The position numbers and the translations under genes were made by a program. A stretch of 64,000 nucleotides of DNA from Vampirovibrio sp041737375 (GTDB lineage: Bacteria > Cyanobacteriota > Vampirovibrionia > Vampirovibrionales > Vampirovibrionaceae), in assembly GCF_041737375.1 (NCBI RefSeq), contig NZ_JBGSRV010000002.1, positions 34,772 through 98,771 of the forward strand, given 5' to 3'. Shown piece after piece: positions 36,221 to 44,505 of the stretch; position 1 is the stretch's first letter; the number at the start of each line of letters is the position of its first letter. Below the pieces are notes generated by a model. It had not been told where the DNA came from. It saw nothing but the letters and a program-made list of their open reading frames with translations, and made no database searches.

Positions 36221-37804
36221 TTAATACGGGGTATCTTGCAGGCGAATATGGGGGTTTTTCTCAACCATGTAATTCATGGCCCATTCCCCTTTAATCAGGG
36301 CTACGGGCCGCCCGTCGGCGTCTTCGGTTTTGCGGGCGTTTACAATCCATTCCACCTTGTCCAAATCGGCAGGCTCACCCACCAGCCAACGGGCATGGGT
36401 GTATTCCATTAAATGTTCAATCTGGGTTTCCACGTTGTACTCGCTTTGCAAGCGGTACTGCACCACCTCAAACTGCAAACGGCCTACAGCAGCCAGTACC
36501 GGGTTCCGCTGACCGGAATCCTGAAAGTACATGACCTGAATGGCCCCTTCCTGCCGCAGCTGATCAATGCCTTTTTGGAACTGCTTGTACTTGGAGGGGT
36601 TGGGGTTTCGCAGCAAGGCGAAACATTCGGGCGAAAAGGTGGGAATGGGCTCAAATTCAACCACCGGCCCCACGCAAAGGGTATCGCCAATAGCAAATTG
36701 ATCGTTGCTGCTTAAGCCCACAATATCGCCCGCATAGGCTTCGTTGATGGTTTCACGATCTTGCCCGAACAGCCGGTGAGAGTGAGAGAGCCGAATGATC
36801 TTGCCGGATCGGGGGTGCTTTACCTGCATATCTCTGGCAAACTGGCCGGAACACACCCGCATAAAGGCAATGCGGTCCCGGTGCTGGGGGTCCATGTTGG
36901 CCTGAATTTTAAAAATAAAGCCGGAAAAATTGTCCGCCGCCGGGTCCACTTCGCCCACACTGGCCTTGCGATGGGTGGGCATGGGCGCTAACTGCAAAAA
37001 TTGCGATAAAAACAGCTCAATGCCAAAGTTATTGGCCGCACTGCCAAAGAAAACGGGGGTCATTTCCCCACGGAGGTATAAATCGGTGGAAAATTCCTCG
37101 CCCGCCATATCCAGAATTTCAATTTCTTCCACCAGCTGATCGTACACATACTCGGGCATGCTGGCCTTGACTGCCGCATCATGCACATCGCCCACCGAAA
37201 CCGGGGCTTTGTACTTGCCGTGACTAGTGCGCTCAAAGGTGTGCAACTGTTTTTCCCGACGATCGTAAACCCCTTTAAAGGTATCGCCCATCCCAATGGG
37301 CCAGTTGAAGGCACAGGTGCGAATGGCAAACAGTTTTTCCACTTCATCCAGCAGTTCCAGCGGTTCCCGCCCGGGGCGATCCAGCTTGTTAATGAAGGTG
37401 ACTACCGGAATGCCCCGTTTTTTACAAACCTGATACAGCTTTTTGGTCTGGGTTTCAACCCCTTTGGCGTTGTCCAGCAGCATAATCACGCTATCGGCGG
37501 CCATCAGGGTGCGATAGGTGTCTTCGCTAAAGTCCTGGTGGCCCGGCGTGTCCAGCAGGTTAATGTGGAAGCCGTCATACTCAAAATTTAGCACCGTAGA
37601 GCTAATGGAAATTCCCCGCTGACGCTCCAGCGCCATCCAATCGGATGTGGCTTGGCGTTGCTGTTTTTTGGCCGCCACAGAACCGGCCAGATTCAAAGCC
37701 CCCCCGTACAGCAACAGCTTTTCGGTCAGGGTGGTTTTCCCGGCATCCGGGTGAGAAATAATGGCAAACGTGCGACGTTTTTGAACCTGGCTGGCAAAAC
37801 TCAT
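36221..37804 (-). CDS. prfC: Peptide chain release factor 3
   Basis: A 527-residue translational GTPase that recycles RF1/RF2 after peptide release. G1 is SHPDAGKTT, G3 DTPGHQDFSEDT and G4 NKLD, followed by the RF3-specific segment VYDRREKQLHTFERT and the C-terminal FEVVQYRLQSEYNVE. Two ATGs nine bases apart open the frame. The downstream one (37804) gives the usual MSFASQVQKRRTFAI start and lies 10 bases after GTGGA, so it is chosen. Confidence 0.95.
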   Translation of the reverse strand: MSFASQVQKRRTFAIISHPDAGKTTLTEKLLLYGGALNLAGSVAAKKQQRQATSDWMALERQRGISISSTVLNFEYDGFHINLLDTPGHQDFSEDTYRTLMAADSVIMLLDNAKGVETQTKKLYQVCKKRGIPVVTFINKLDRPGREPLELLDEVEKLFAIRTCAFNWPIGMGDTFKGVYDRREKQLHTFERTSHGKYKAPVSVGDVHDAAVKASMPEYVYDQLVEEIEILDMAGEEFSTDLYLRGEMTPVFFGSAANNFGIELFLSQFLQLAPMPTHRKASVGEVDPAADNFSGFIFKIQANMDPQHRDRIAFMRVCSGQFARDMQVKHPRSGKIIRLSHSHRLFGQDRETINEAYAGDIVGLSSNDQFAIGDTLCVGPVVEFEPIPTFSPECFALLRNPNPSKYKQFQKGIDQLRQEGAIQVMYFQDSGQRNPVLAAVGRLQFEVVQYRLQSEYNVETQIEHLMEYTHARWLVGEPADLDKVEWIVNARKTEDADGRPVALIKGEWAMNYMVEKNPHIRLQDTPY

Positions 37805-37978
37805 GGTGGGCATTCCACAATCAAATTAAAGGGGGGATAAGGGCCTTATCCTAGCACGAAGCGCCTTTTGCTGGCCTGTTAAAAAGTTACAATCGTTTAC
37901 ATCTTTAAAGGTTCAACCCATGGCAGCCGATTACCCAAACAGGCACCCCGCCTATTTTTAAGCAGAAGGACACATCCA

Positions 37979-38308
37979 TTGGGTTTAGGAGCAAGCCAAG
38001 CCAGATTTTTGGCCCTGACCGCCCGCAAGAGCGATCTGGAACTAACCGGGCAGCAAATCAACCAGTCCCGGCTTCAACTGGCCAATGTCACCAATAATCT
38101 GTTCACCTCCGTCAGCAACCTGGAGCCAGACTCCACGGAGGCGGTGCAACTTCAGCTGCGTATCAACGCCCTGCAATCGCTGGATAAATCGCTGGAATTA
38201 CAACTGCGCCGGGTGGATACCCAGCAACAGGCCGTGCAAACCGAAATTGAAGCCGTGCAAAAAGTCATCGACAAAAACATTGAGCTCTCCTTCAAAACCT
38301 TTGGTTAA
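37979..38308 (+). CDS. Small helical protein of unknown function
   Basis: A 109-residue, strongly helical protein with a distinctive start, GLGASQARFLALTARKSDLE, then GQQINQSRLQL and a long Gln/Glu-rich helix to the end that should form a coiled coil. I recall similar short proteins with the ASQARFL start in Vampirovibrionia and relatives, some near flagellar or pilus genes, but I cannot name the family. The start is TTG with AGAAGGA 8 bases upstream. It precedes the small prepilin pair. Confidence 0.7.
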   Translation: MGLGASQARFLALTARKSDLELTGQQINQSRLQLANVTNNLFTSVSNLEPDSTEAVQLQLRINALQSLDKSLELQLRRVDTQQQAVQTEIEAVQKVIDKNIELSFKTFG

Positions 38309-38344
38309 CGGGGTACTCAATGGCTTTCCTCAAGTTTGTGGGCT

Positions 38345-38375
38345 TTGGGTCGATATTATAAATCGACACTATAAT
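38345..38375 (+). promoter_or_regulatory. Probable promoter with embedded operator for the first small prepilin
   Basis: A perfect TATAAT (38370..38375), 35 bases before the ATG, with a weak TTGGGT 19 bases upstream. Between them lies a perfect inverted repeat GTCGAT-N7-ATCGAC (38349..38367), which would overlap polymerase and fits a repressor or activator site. Confidence 0.5.
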
Positions 38376-38409
38376 AAGTAGAGTTTCGCCTCAGTGAAGG
38401 AAAGCGTTT

Positions 38410-39009
38410 ATGCCGGGCTTGAAACCCTTACAATCCAAAGCGGGCTTTACGCTGGCCGAAGTTTTAATTGCGCTGGCCATTTTAGCGGAGATTGCCACCT
38501 TTACCATTCCCAAAATACTGAACGCCCAGCAGGACGGGCGTAACAACGCCATTGTTAAAGAAACGGCAGCCACATTTTCTGCCGCTTTTGAGCAACATAA
38601 ACTCAACGGCAGGCTAAGTACCAGCACCACAGCCATTGATTTATACCAATACATCAATTACCTTGGTATAAGCGCCGATAGCTCTTTAAGTATTGATAGC
38701 GTCCAAACCGCAACCACCCTTGTTTGCGATGCCCCACACCCCTGCATCAAACTTGCCAATGGTGCTGCTGTTTATACTGGACAGTATTCATTTTCTGGAA
38801 CCCAAACCACACAGGCCATCACCTTTGTCGTGGACCCAGACGGACGAGTAACCGATGGCACCACCAACGGCCCCGGAAAGTCGGTTCAGTTTTTCATTTA
38901 TTACAACGGACGCCTGACCACACGTGGCGCCGCAGCCACCGGCACCTATTATCACCCCGGTACTTATAACCCCGACCCCACTGTAGACCCGCCCTGGTTT
39001 AGCTGGTAG
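38410..39009 (+). CDS. Type IV prepilin-like (GspH/PilE type) small protein 1
   Basis: A 199-residue prepilin. The leader ends at Gly12, followed by FTLAEVLIALAIL with Glu at mature position 5 and a long amphipathic helix (AQQDGRNNAIVKETAATFSAAFEQ). The globular part has a Cys pair (CDAPHPC), a VDPDG turn, QFFIYYNGRL and the closing motif DPPWFSW, all shared with the next gene. AAGGAAAG stands 5 bases before ATG. It is a likely building block or minor subunit of a pilus or type II secretion pseudopilus. Its promoter carries an inverted repeat. Confidence 0.88.
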   Translation: MPGLKPLQSKAGFTLAEVLIALAILAEIATFTIPKILNAQQDGRNNAIVKETAATFSAAFEQHKLNGRLSTSTTAIDLYQYINYLGISADSSLSIDSVQTATTLVCDAPHPCIKLANGAAVYTGQYSFSGTQTTQAITFVVDPDGRVTDGTTNGPGKSVQFFIYYNGRLTTRGAAATGTYYHPGTYNPDPTVDPPWFSW

Positions 39010-39054
39010 AATGCGCCTGCAATCAGCTTTCTTATTCAAGGTTTTGGCAGGGGG

Positions 39055-39080
39055 GTCGATATTCATTCAACAAGCATTAT
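39055..39080 (+). promoter_or_regulatory. Possible promoter of the second small prepilin, with half operator
   Basis: GTCGATATT, the left half of the inverted repeat before the first prepilin, recurs here. CATTAT follows at nearly the same distance as the TATAAT of the first promoter. The right half is lost. This suggests a duplicated promoter that may answer to the same regulator only weakly. Confidence 0.35.
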
Positions 39081-39098
39081 GACCACAGGAGCGGTTTA

Positions 39099-39699
39099 GT
39101 GCCCCCCCCCCCCCCCGAAATCCCGGAAACGCAATAAGGGCTTTACCTTAGCCGAACTTTTGATTGCTCTGGCCATTTTGGGCGTGATTGCCACCTTTAC
39201 CATTCCCAAAATACTGAGCGCCCAGCAGGATGGGCGCAACAACGCCGTTGCGAAAGAAGCGGCAGCCGCTATGTCAGCGGCCATTGAGCAGTACCGGCTC
39301 AATGGCTTATTAACAACCAGTACCGGCGCAAGGAGCATTACCCAGTATTTAAACTATGTTAGTGTTGATACAAGCGGCAGTTCCATTGATAGCAACCAAA
39401 CCACAGGCTCTGTACCCTGTGCGGCCTCTCACCCTTGTATACGCTTAGCGAGTGGGGCCGCAATTCGCTGCGGCAGTGGTGCCTTTTCGGGAACAGCATT
39501 AACAAACGCAATTATGTTCACAGTCGATCCGGATGGGCAAGATTCTGGCACTACCAATGGGCCTGGAAAAGCTGTGACTTTTTATATCTATTACAATGGG
39601 CGGATTAGTACGAGAGGAGAAATTGCTGCAGGCACGCTTTATGCCGGAGCGCCAGTAGCAGCCGATCCGGCTCAAGACCCGCCCTGGTTTCGCTGGTAA
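39099..39699 (+). CDS. Small prepilin 2, out of frame at a poly-C tract (putative phase-OFF allele)
   Basis: Paralogue of the preceding prepilin. From 39139 the frame reads GFTLAELLIALAIL and on to DPPWFRW at 39699, with the same CAASHPC pair and VDPDG turn. No normal start exists in this frame, because an in-frame TAG stands at 39097. A GTG at 39099 with AGGAG 8 bases upstream is well placed but is followed by 15 C, which puts it out of frame; translation from it would stop after 13 codons. With 14 C (or 17) it would encode a leader of Pro residues, then KSRKRNK, joined to GFTLAE: a perfect prepilin leader. I read it as a phase-variable gene in the OFF state. A miscounted homopolymer is the main alternative. 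Confidence 0.75.
39102..39116 (+). repeat. Poly-C tract of 15, probable slipped-strand mispairing site
   Basis: Fifteen consecutive C directly after a GTG codon. It is by far the longest homopolymer in the window and lies exactly in the leader codons of a prepilin gene. One base less restores the reading frame. Confidence 0.9.
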
Positions 39700-39717
39700 T
39701 TGAAAAGCTTTTTGCCC

Positions 39718-40164
39718 TTACCTCTCGGTAGAGAAACAGGCCAGCATTTTTACGGGAGCGTGTGCGGGTTGCAATAGTACCCAGGTATCGGCAACCGTTT
39801 GGCGCACCACCTCTGCCACGCTACGCAAGCCCCAGCCAAAGCGAGATTGCAGGTAATCCGCCTCCTCCTGCACCATCAGTTGCGCCTTGTGCAAATGAAA
39901 ATAGGCGGGCGATTCCAGTCGATCCATTTGCGTCGCGCTTTCCCCGCATTGAGGGCAGCAGCGATGCAACGGCATCACTTGCCTTAAAATGGTACGACTG
40001 TCCAGCCGAGCCCGACACCCCCCGCAGCGCAAAACCACCCAGTGGTAAATTAATCCCCGCCCGCAATCCGGGCAGTAGCATTTGCCCTCGTTCACCGTTG
40101 TTCTGAGGTGATTGCAGGAGAACGCCCGCTGCACTATCCAAAAAAACACACTAAAAACAAGCAT
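39718..40164 (-). CDS. Zinc-ribbon hypothetical protein
   Basis: A 148-residue protein. A short hydrophobic start (MLVFSVFFWIVQRAF) may be a membrane anchor. Several paired Cys follow: CPDC near 30, CGGC near 49 and CPQCG near 75, which would bind two zinc ions. The C-terminal half is helical (QLMVQEEADYLQSRFGW) and ends with a Trp/Leu-rich strand. No family is recognised. GGGAGGT stands 7 bases before the ATG at 40164, which is preferred over an upstream TTG. It converges with the poly-C prepilin. Confidence 0.6.
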   Translation of the reverse strand: MLVFSVFFWIVQRAFSCNHLRTTVNEGKCYCPDCGRGLIYHWVVLRCGGCRARLDSRTILRQVMPLHRCCPQCGESATQMDRLESPAYFHLHKAQLMVQEEADYLQSRFGWGLRSVAEVVRQTVADTWVLLQPAHAPVKMLACFSTER

Positions 40165-40381
40165 TGACGGACCTCCCAAGGTGTCATACTTTGATATTCA
40201 AATCATATTGAGTTTTTTCAGAAAGTCAGCATGACTTCGGTGGTATAAGTATTGGTTACGAGTGATAATCAAGTTTATTGCCACCGGTTAGACCCCATTC
40301 ATCCCCAGTAGTCATCGTCAGATTCCCAGTTATCGTCAAAATCAAGGTCGGCTCCACGTTGGGGGCTGGAGTGAGTAACGC

Positions 40382-41098
40382 ATGTTTATTGATACGTTCA
40401 TCGACAAAGTAAAAATTGCCTTACGCAATCCAACTTGCACTGCTTGCCAGCAAAAACTGCACACCCAAGCCAAATTCTGCGCCCGTTGTCACGAAAAACT
40501 GGGCATTCGCCAGCCAGAACCCATTTTAAGCACCCCCAACTGTGCCATTCATGCCGCCACCAACCTCAATCCCCATATTAAACGTGTTTTGTATGGCCAT
40601 AAATTTCATAACAAGGTAGAGCATGTTCCCCAACTAGCGGCCCTGTTGGTGCAATACTGGAACAACATCCCGCCGGGGGTTGGCTTTCAGGTGGTTCACC
40701 CCGAAAATGTGCTGGTCATTCCCATTCCTCCCCATGGGGGAGAGGCAAGCCGGGTGGATATGTTCGCCAGCCAGTTTGCCCGCCATTTTGGCTACGATTA
40801 CCGCCACGATGTCCTTACCTGGATGCGGGAGGTCAAACCGCAGCATCGCATCCACGATAAACAGACCCGTTTGGCCAATATTGCCCAAAGCCTGTATTTA
40901 AAAAGCGGCATTGTGTCCGGCTATGAAAAAGTGATTGTGGTGGATGACATTACCACCACCGGGGCCACCTTACTGGAGGCAAGCAGGGCCTTTGGTAACG
41001 AAGCCGCCCACCATCAGCCGGAACGCCACAACGTGGTCTGTCTGGCAGTGGCACGGGTGCCGCTGGGGGCGCAAATTCGCACCGCCGAAGTGGACTAG
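40382..41098 (+). CDS. comF: ComF-like phosphoribosyltransferase-domain protein
   Basis: A 238-residue protein with an N-terminal four-Cys zinc ribbon (CTAC ... CARC) and a C-terminal phosphoribosyltransferase domain whose PRPP loop reads VIVVDDITTTGAT. This layout is that of ComF/GntX, needed for natural transformation in several bacteria, probably handling single-stranded DNA after uptake. The segment YGHKFHNKVEHV corresponds to the ComF Y-K-(F)-x-G-like motif. Nearby prepilin genes make a competence role plausible but not shown. It has no obvious operon partner. Confidence 0.78.
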   Translation: MFIDTFIDKVKIALRNPTCTACQQKLHTQAKFCARCHEKLGIRQPEPILSTPNCAIHAATNLNPHIKRVLYGHKFHNKVEHVPQLAALLVQYWNNIPPGVGFQVVHPENVLVIPIPPHGGEASRVDMFASQFARHFGYDYRHDVLTWMREVKPQHRIHDKQTRLANIAQSLYLKSGIVSGYEKVIVVDDITTTGATLLEASRAFGNEAAHHQPERHNVVCLAVARVPLGAQIRTAEVD

Positions 41099-41150
41099 GC
41101 CCTTAATGAATGAGTCAGTCCAGCCGTTCCCAATGGCTCTCAGGGTTGTC

Positions 41151-41654
41151 TCAAGGGTTTAATCCGTGCCAGTCGGCCTGAGACAAGGCGGCCTGCTTGC
41201 CATCTTTGGCCATCAGGGTTCCCATATCCTTGTAGCTGATGGCGGCTGCGTTACCATCCTGCAAGGCCAGCCGATTGTAGTTTTGCAGCATCTGATCGCC
41301 CATTTGATACAACTTGCGGTTGGGCCCGGATTGGGACAAGCCCAGATCCTGTAATTTTTGCAAGCCCTGGCTTAACTCTTCCCGGCTGATTTGCCCGTTC
41401 TTATCGGCGTCAAAATATTGCAAGCCGCTTAACACCTGTTGTCCCCCGGTATTTTTAGCGCCCTCGGCCAGTTGCTCCAGCGCTTGGCCCACTTGCTGTC
41501 CCAGTGAGCCAGATAGTCCCAGTTTTTTGGCGATTTGAGAAAAACCCTGTCCAGCCAGCTTGCTAGCGCCCATGGACCCCTTTAAAGCGGCCCCTGTATT
41601 GGGGTTGTTTTGAAGCAATTCCAGTCCCACGGAAGCGGCAGTTCCAAAGTTCAT
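41151..41654 (-). CDS. Hypothetical protein with one canonical EF-hand
   Basis: A 167-residue protein, mostly helical. A complete EF-hand calcium loop, DADKNGQISREE, sits at about 82-93, and a second degenerate one may lie near AALSQADW at the end. The N-terminus is Gly/Ala/Gln-rich without a classical signal peptide. EF-hands in bacteria are often found in secreted or surface proteins, so calcium-dependent folding outside the cell is one possibility. Another EF-hand protein lies at 49179. Function is unknown. Confidence 0.65.
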   Translation of the reverse strand: MNFGTAASVGLELLQNNPNTGAALKGSMGASKLAGQGFSQIAKKLGLSGSLGQQVGQALEQLAEGAKNTGGQQVLSGLQYFDADKNGQISREELSQGLQKLQDLGLSQSGPNRKLYQMGDQMLQNYNRLALQDGNAAAISYKDMGTLMAKDGKQAALSQADWHGLNP

Positions 41655-41780
41655 AAAAATACCCCATCAAACTCTCTGTTCCACCCCTTCACTGTAACCG
41701 CTGCCCACCCGGCATTTCCTCCACTGAACAGCCGATTCCGGAAAGCCGCCGCAAAACGACAAAACCGGATTAGGCCAAAC

Positions 41781-41816
41781 AGGGTTCGCCTAAAAAGAAG
41801 GGTTCGCCTAAAAAGA
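41781..41816. repeat. Perfect 18-base tandem duplication
   Basis: AGGGTTCGCCTAAAAAGA occurs twice in direct succession just downstream of the feoB stop codon. Nothing indicates function; it may be a recent slippage event. Confidence 0.8.
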
Positions 41817-41820
41817 AGAC

Positions 41821-43686
41821 TTAGCCCAAAACCGGAAACATTTCCAGCAAGCGGGCAATCAAGGCCCCGACCCCAAAAGCAATCACCCAGGAACCGGCCA
41901 GCACAGTCAAGCCCTCTTTAATGCCCCGCTCTTTCCAAATAACGGTGGCAGAGGCAAAGCAGGGTACAAACAGCGTAATCACCATCAGGCAGGTGAGTAG
42001 CTGGGCCTCGCTCATGCGATCCGCCATCAGGTACAGGCCTGCGGCCCCAAAGTCCCGGCGAACCAGACCCATCACAAACACCTGAGCGGTTTCGTAAGGC
42101 AGGTGCAAACTGGCTTTAATGGCGGGCCCCAAGCCATTTTGAATAGCCTCCAGCAGATGGGTGGCCTGCAACACCGCCACCAGCAAAGAACCCAGCACAA
42201 ACAAGGGGGCGGCTTCCTTTAAAAAAACCACGGTGCGTACCCAGGTTTTACGGGCAATATTTTTAAAATTGGGAATCCGCATGGGCGGCAAATCCAGAAT
42301 TAAGCTGGAAGAACGCCCCGGCAACATGTTGTTTAAAATGGTTCCCATTACAATCAGCACCGCAAACAGGGCCGCAATGTAGACGGCCCAGGCCCTGACC
42401 CCACCGGCTTTGGCCATGAGGGCAATTAAGACCCCTAATTGCGCCGAACACGGAATGGTAATGGCCAAAATGGTAGAGGCAATGGTGCGCTCCCGATTCG
42501 AGGTCAGCACACGGGTAGACACCGTGGCCATAGTCACGCAGCCCAACCCCAGAATAAGCGGAATAACCGCCCGCCCGTTCAGCCCAATTTTGTTTAACAG
42601 CCCATCGGAAATCACCGCCACTCGGGGCAGGTAACCGCAATCTTCCAAAATGGAAATATACACATAAAAGCCCAGTACCAACGGAAAAAGCACCCCAAAA
42701 ATATAGCGAATGCTCATGGTCAGTACGCCAAATTCACCGCCAAAAACGGTATATAAAAAACTATCCGTCGGAAAAACCTGAGCGATCCAGCCCTGTAGCA
42801 CCGGAATCAAACCGGGCCAGGCTCCGGCGTTTTGACCCAGCATAAACACATCTTCGGTCAGGGAAACCAAATCGCCCGCCACCCAAATGCCAATAACCTG
42901 ATACAAGGCGTACAGCACCACCAGCATGGCCAAAAAAGCCACCAGCGGATTCAACAAGGCTTGTCCTACCCGTTGGGATAGCAGCTGACGGACTGAGCCG
43001 GGCTGGCTATTGTCTGTCACCACCTGAAAAGCCAAGGCGTTCACATGTTGACGGCGCAGGCCATAAATTTTCATGCGGTGGGCCATATTGGCTTCCAGCG
43101 CCTTAATTTCCTCAGGGGCAGGAGAGCCGGGGGTGACGTTCCCCAACCGGGCCGTTCGCAACGCTTCTCGAACCTCATTCAAACCCTGCTGCTGCACTGC
43201 GATGGTGGGCAGCACCGGCACACCCAGCAATTTTTCCAACCGTGATAAATCTACGCTTAAATGGCGGGCTTCCGCCTCATCCATCTGGTTTACGGCCACA
43301 ATCAGGGGCTTGCCGTAATCAATCATTTGCTGGGTCAGAAACAAATCCCGGCTCAAGCTAATGGCGCTCACCACATTGATAATAATATCGGCTTCCAAAA
43401 TGGCATTCTCAGCCACCTGCTCTTCTTCACTCAGGCCCGATAACCCGTAAACGCCGGGGGTATCCATCAGGCGGGTGGTGTCATCCATTTGCCCTTTGGG
43501 CACATCAATGGTGGTTCCCGGAAAGTTGGAAACGTTGACATACATACCGGTATAAGCGTTAAAAAACAGAGACTTGCCCACATTGGGATTGCCCGCCAAG
43601 ACCACTTTTCGCATGGCGGCTTCGGCCAGCGCTTTAGACGGAGTGACTGGCATGAGATTGGGTTCCGGTAAGGCGGCCATCGTCAT
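41821..43686 (-). CDS. feoB: Ferrous iron transporter FeoB
   Basis: A 621-residue Fe(II) permease. The N-terminal G-protein domain has G1 GNPNVGKS (32-39), G2 in FPGTTID, G3 DTPGVYGL and G4 NQMD, then a helical GDI-like spacer. The membrane part has about eight helices with two gate regions, including DCGYLPRVA, ITIPCSAQLG and GLVRRDFGAAGL, and closing PCFASATV. It is shorter than E. coli FeoB (773) but complete for the compact type, which lacks extra C-terminal residues. Its ATG overlaps the feoA TGA. Iron-dependent control is likely, given a Fur-box-like palindrome before feoA. Confidence 0.94.
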   Translation of the reverse strand: MTMAALPEPNLMPVTPSKALAEAAMRKVVLAGNPNVGKSLFFNAYTGMYVNVSNFPGTTIDVPKGQMDDTTRLMDTPGVYGLSGLSEEEQVAENAILEADIIINVVSAISLSRDLFLTQQMIDYGKPLIVAVNQMDEAEARHLSVDLSRLEKLLGVPVLPTIAVQQQGLNEVREALRTARLGNVTPGSPAPEEIKALEANMAHRMKIYGLRRQHVNALAFQVVTDNSQPGSVRQLLSQRVGQALLNPLVAFLAMLVVLYALYQVIGIWVAGDLVSLTEDVFMLGQNAGAWPGLIPVLQGWIAQVFPTDSFLYTVFGGEFGVLTMSIRYIFGVLFPLVLGFYVYISILEDCGYLPRVAVISDGLLNKIGLNGRAVIPLILGLGCVTMATVSTRVLTSNRERTIASTILAITIPCSAQLGVLIALMAKAGGVRAWAVYIAALFAVLIVMGTILNNMLPGRSSSLILDLPPMRIPNFKNIARKTWVRTVVFLKEAAPLFVLGSLLVAVLQATHLLEAIQNGLGPAIKASLHLPYETAQVFVMGLVRRDFGAAGLYLMADRMSEAQLLTCLMVITLFVPCFASATVIWKERGIKEGLTVLAGSWVIAFGVGALIARLLEMFPVLG

Positions 43687-43928
43687 CTCCTTGGCCCTTC
43701 AAAGGGTTCCACTTCAATACCCCGGCATAAATCACGACCCAAGGCAATTTCCATACCCCCTTGCCGAATGACCACGGGGCCACCTGGAATTTTAGAGGCC
43801 ACTGTAATCAATTCGCCCGCAGAAACGCCCAGGCGCATGGCAATGGTGGCGGTTTCATCATCAAGAATCGCCTTAATGAGCAATTTCTGGCCCACTTTGG
43901 CTTGCTCCAGGGTGAAGGAAGTTGTCAT
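43683..43928 (-). CDS. feoA: FeoA-type iron transport protein
   Basis: An 81-residue SH3-like protein: FTLEQAKVGQKLLIKAIL, DETATIAMRLGVSAGELITV and a closing IALGRDLCRGIEVEPF, all typical of FeoA, which assists FeoB at the membrane. ATG at 43928 gives the usual length; an ATG six codons earlier has no ribosome binding site. It is coupled to feoB by ATGA. Confidence 0.9.
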   Translation of the reverse strand: MTTSFTLEQAKVGQKLLIKAILDDETATIAMRLGVSAGELITVASKIPGGPVVIRQGGMEIALGRDLCRGIEVEPFEGPRR

Positions 43929-43975
43929 TCTGTTTTTCCACGGCATTAACCGGTGTGACGTAAAATGAGGTGCTA

Positions 43976-43992
43976 TTGAGAAATTTTATCAA
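43976..43992 (-). promoter_or_regulatory. Fur-box-like palindrome upstream of feoA
   Basis: On the coding strand the site reads TTGATAAAATTTCTCAA, a 17-base dyad of the form TTGAnAAAnTTTnTCAA. It agrees with the 7-1-7 Fur consensus at about 11 of 14 positions and begins 48 bases before the feoA start. The role in iron repression is inferred. Confidence 0.5.
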
Positions 43993-44283
43993 AAGCAGGC
44001 CCAACCTGAAAGCGCCTGTTCAAATCGAGTCTACCTGGTACATATACGATTTAAAAAAACACACCCGCCTCCATTGCCAAGGTCATTCACTTTTTAGCGA
44101 TTTATTTAAACCGTGGCATTAAACAAAATACTTAAAAAGAATCTGGTTTTGAATTCCGATCTGAGCCTTTTATCGGTAAAATCCGCACAATGGCATGTTT
44201 CCCCGCCGAGCCTTAACAAAAATTTACCTAAAAGCAATACTGTTTTTTAATTGATGGTGTTGAATGAACGCTAAGTTTTAACC

Positions 44284-44303
44284 AAAGGGGTTTTAACCCC
44301 TTT
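44284..44303. other. Perfect 20-base palindrome
   Basis: AAAGGGGTT-TT-AACCCCTTT could form a tight hairpin or be a protein-binding site. No gene end is near enough to call it a terminator. Confidence 0.5.
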
Positions 44304-44385
44304 CTAAGCCTGCACCCTGCAATGGTGAGTAGTAAAAAAACCATAAAATTAATAAACACTCACTAATCTGCGCTTTACATCAATT

Positions 44386-44415
44386 TTGGGTGCGGTAAAT
44401 TGAAATTGTTATATT
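44386..44415 (+). promoter_or_regulatory. Possible promoter of the 55-residue protein gene
   Basis: TTGGGT, 18 bases, TATATT, giving a leader of about 85 bases before the ATG at 44506. The -35 hexamer is the same as that before the first small prepilin. Confidence 0.35.
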
Positions 44416-44505
44416 CATTTTAGGTTCAGACAGGAATTGGGAAAGCGACCGAGGGGTCTGTCGCTCAATTCAATTCATCACGTTATTTGTTTAGAAGGGA
44501 GAATC

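Larger units (their letters stand above)
43929..44505. other. Long intergenic region between feoA and a small gene
   Basis: The stretch is AT-rich. It holds the Fur-box-like palindrome (43976..43992), a perfect palindrome AAAGGGGTT-TT-AACCCCTTT at 44284..44303, and a possible promoter at 44386..44415. Between 44000 and 44280 I see no gene or RNA structure. Confidence 0.5.

Noticed and set aside
40316..40381. Minus-strand frame ending in an acidic ADLDFDDNWESDDDYWG-like tail
   Set aside because: It looks like a protein C-terminus but has no ATG, GTG or TTG between the preceding stop and the tail; at most a gene remnant.
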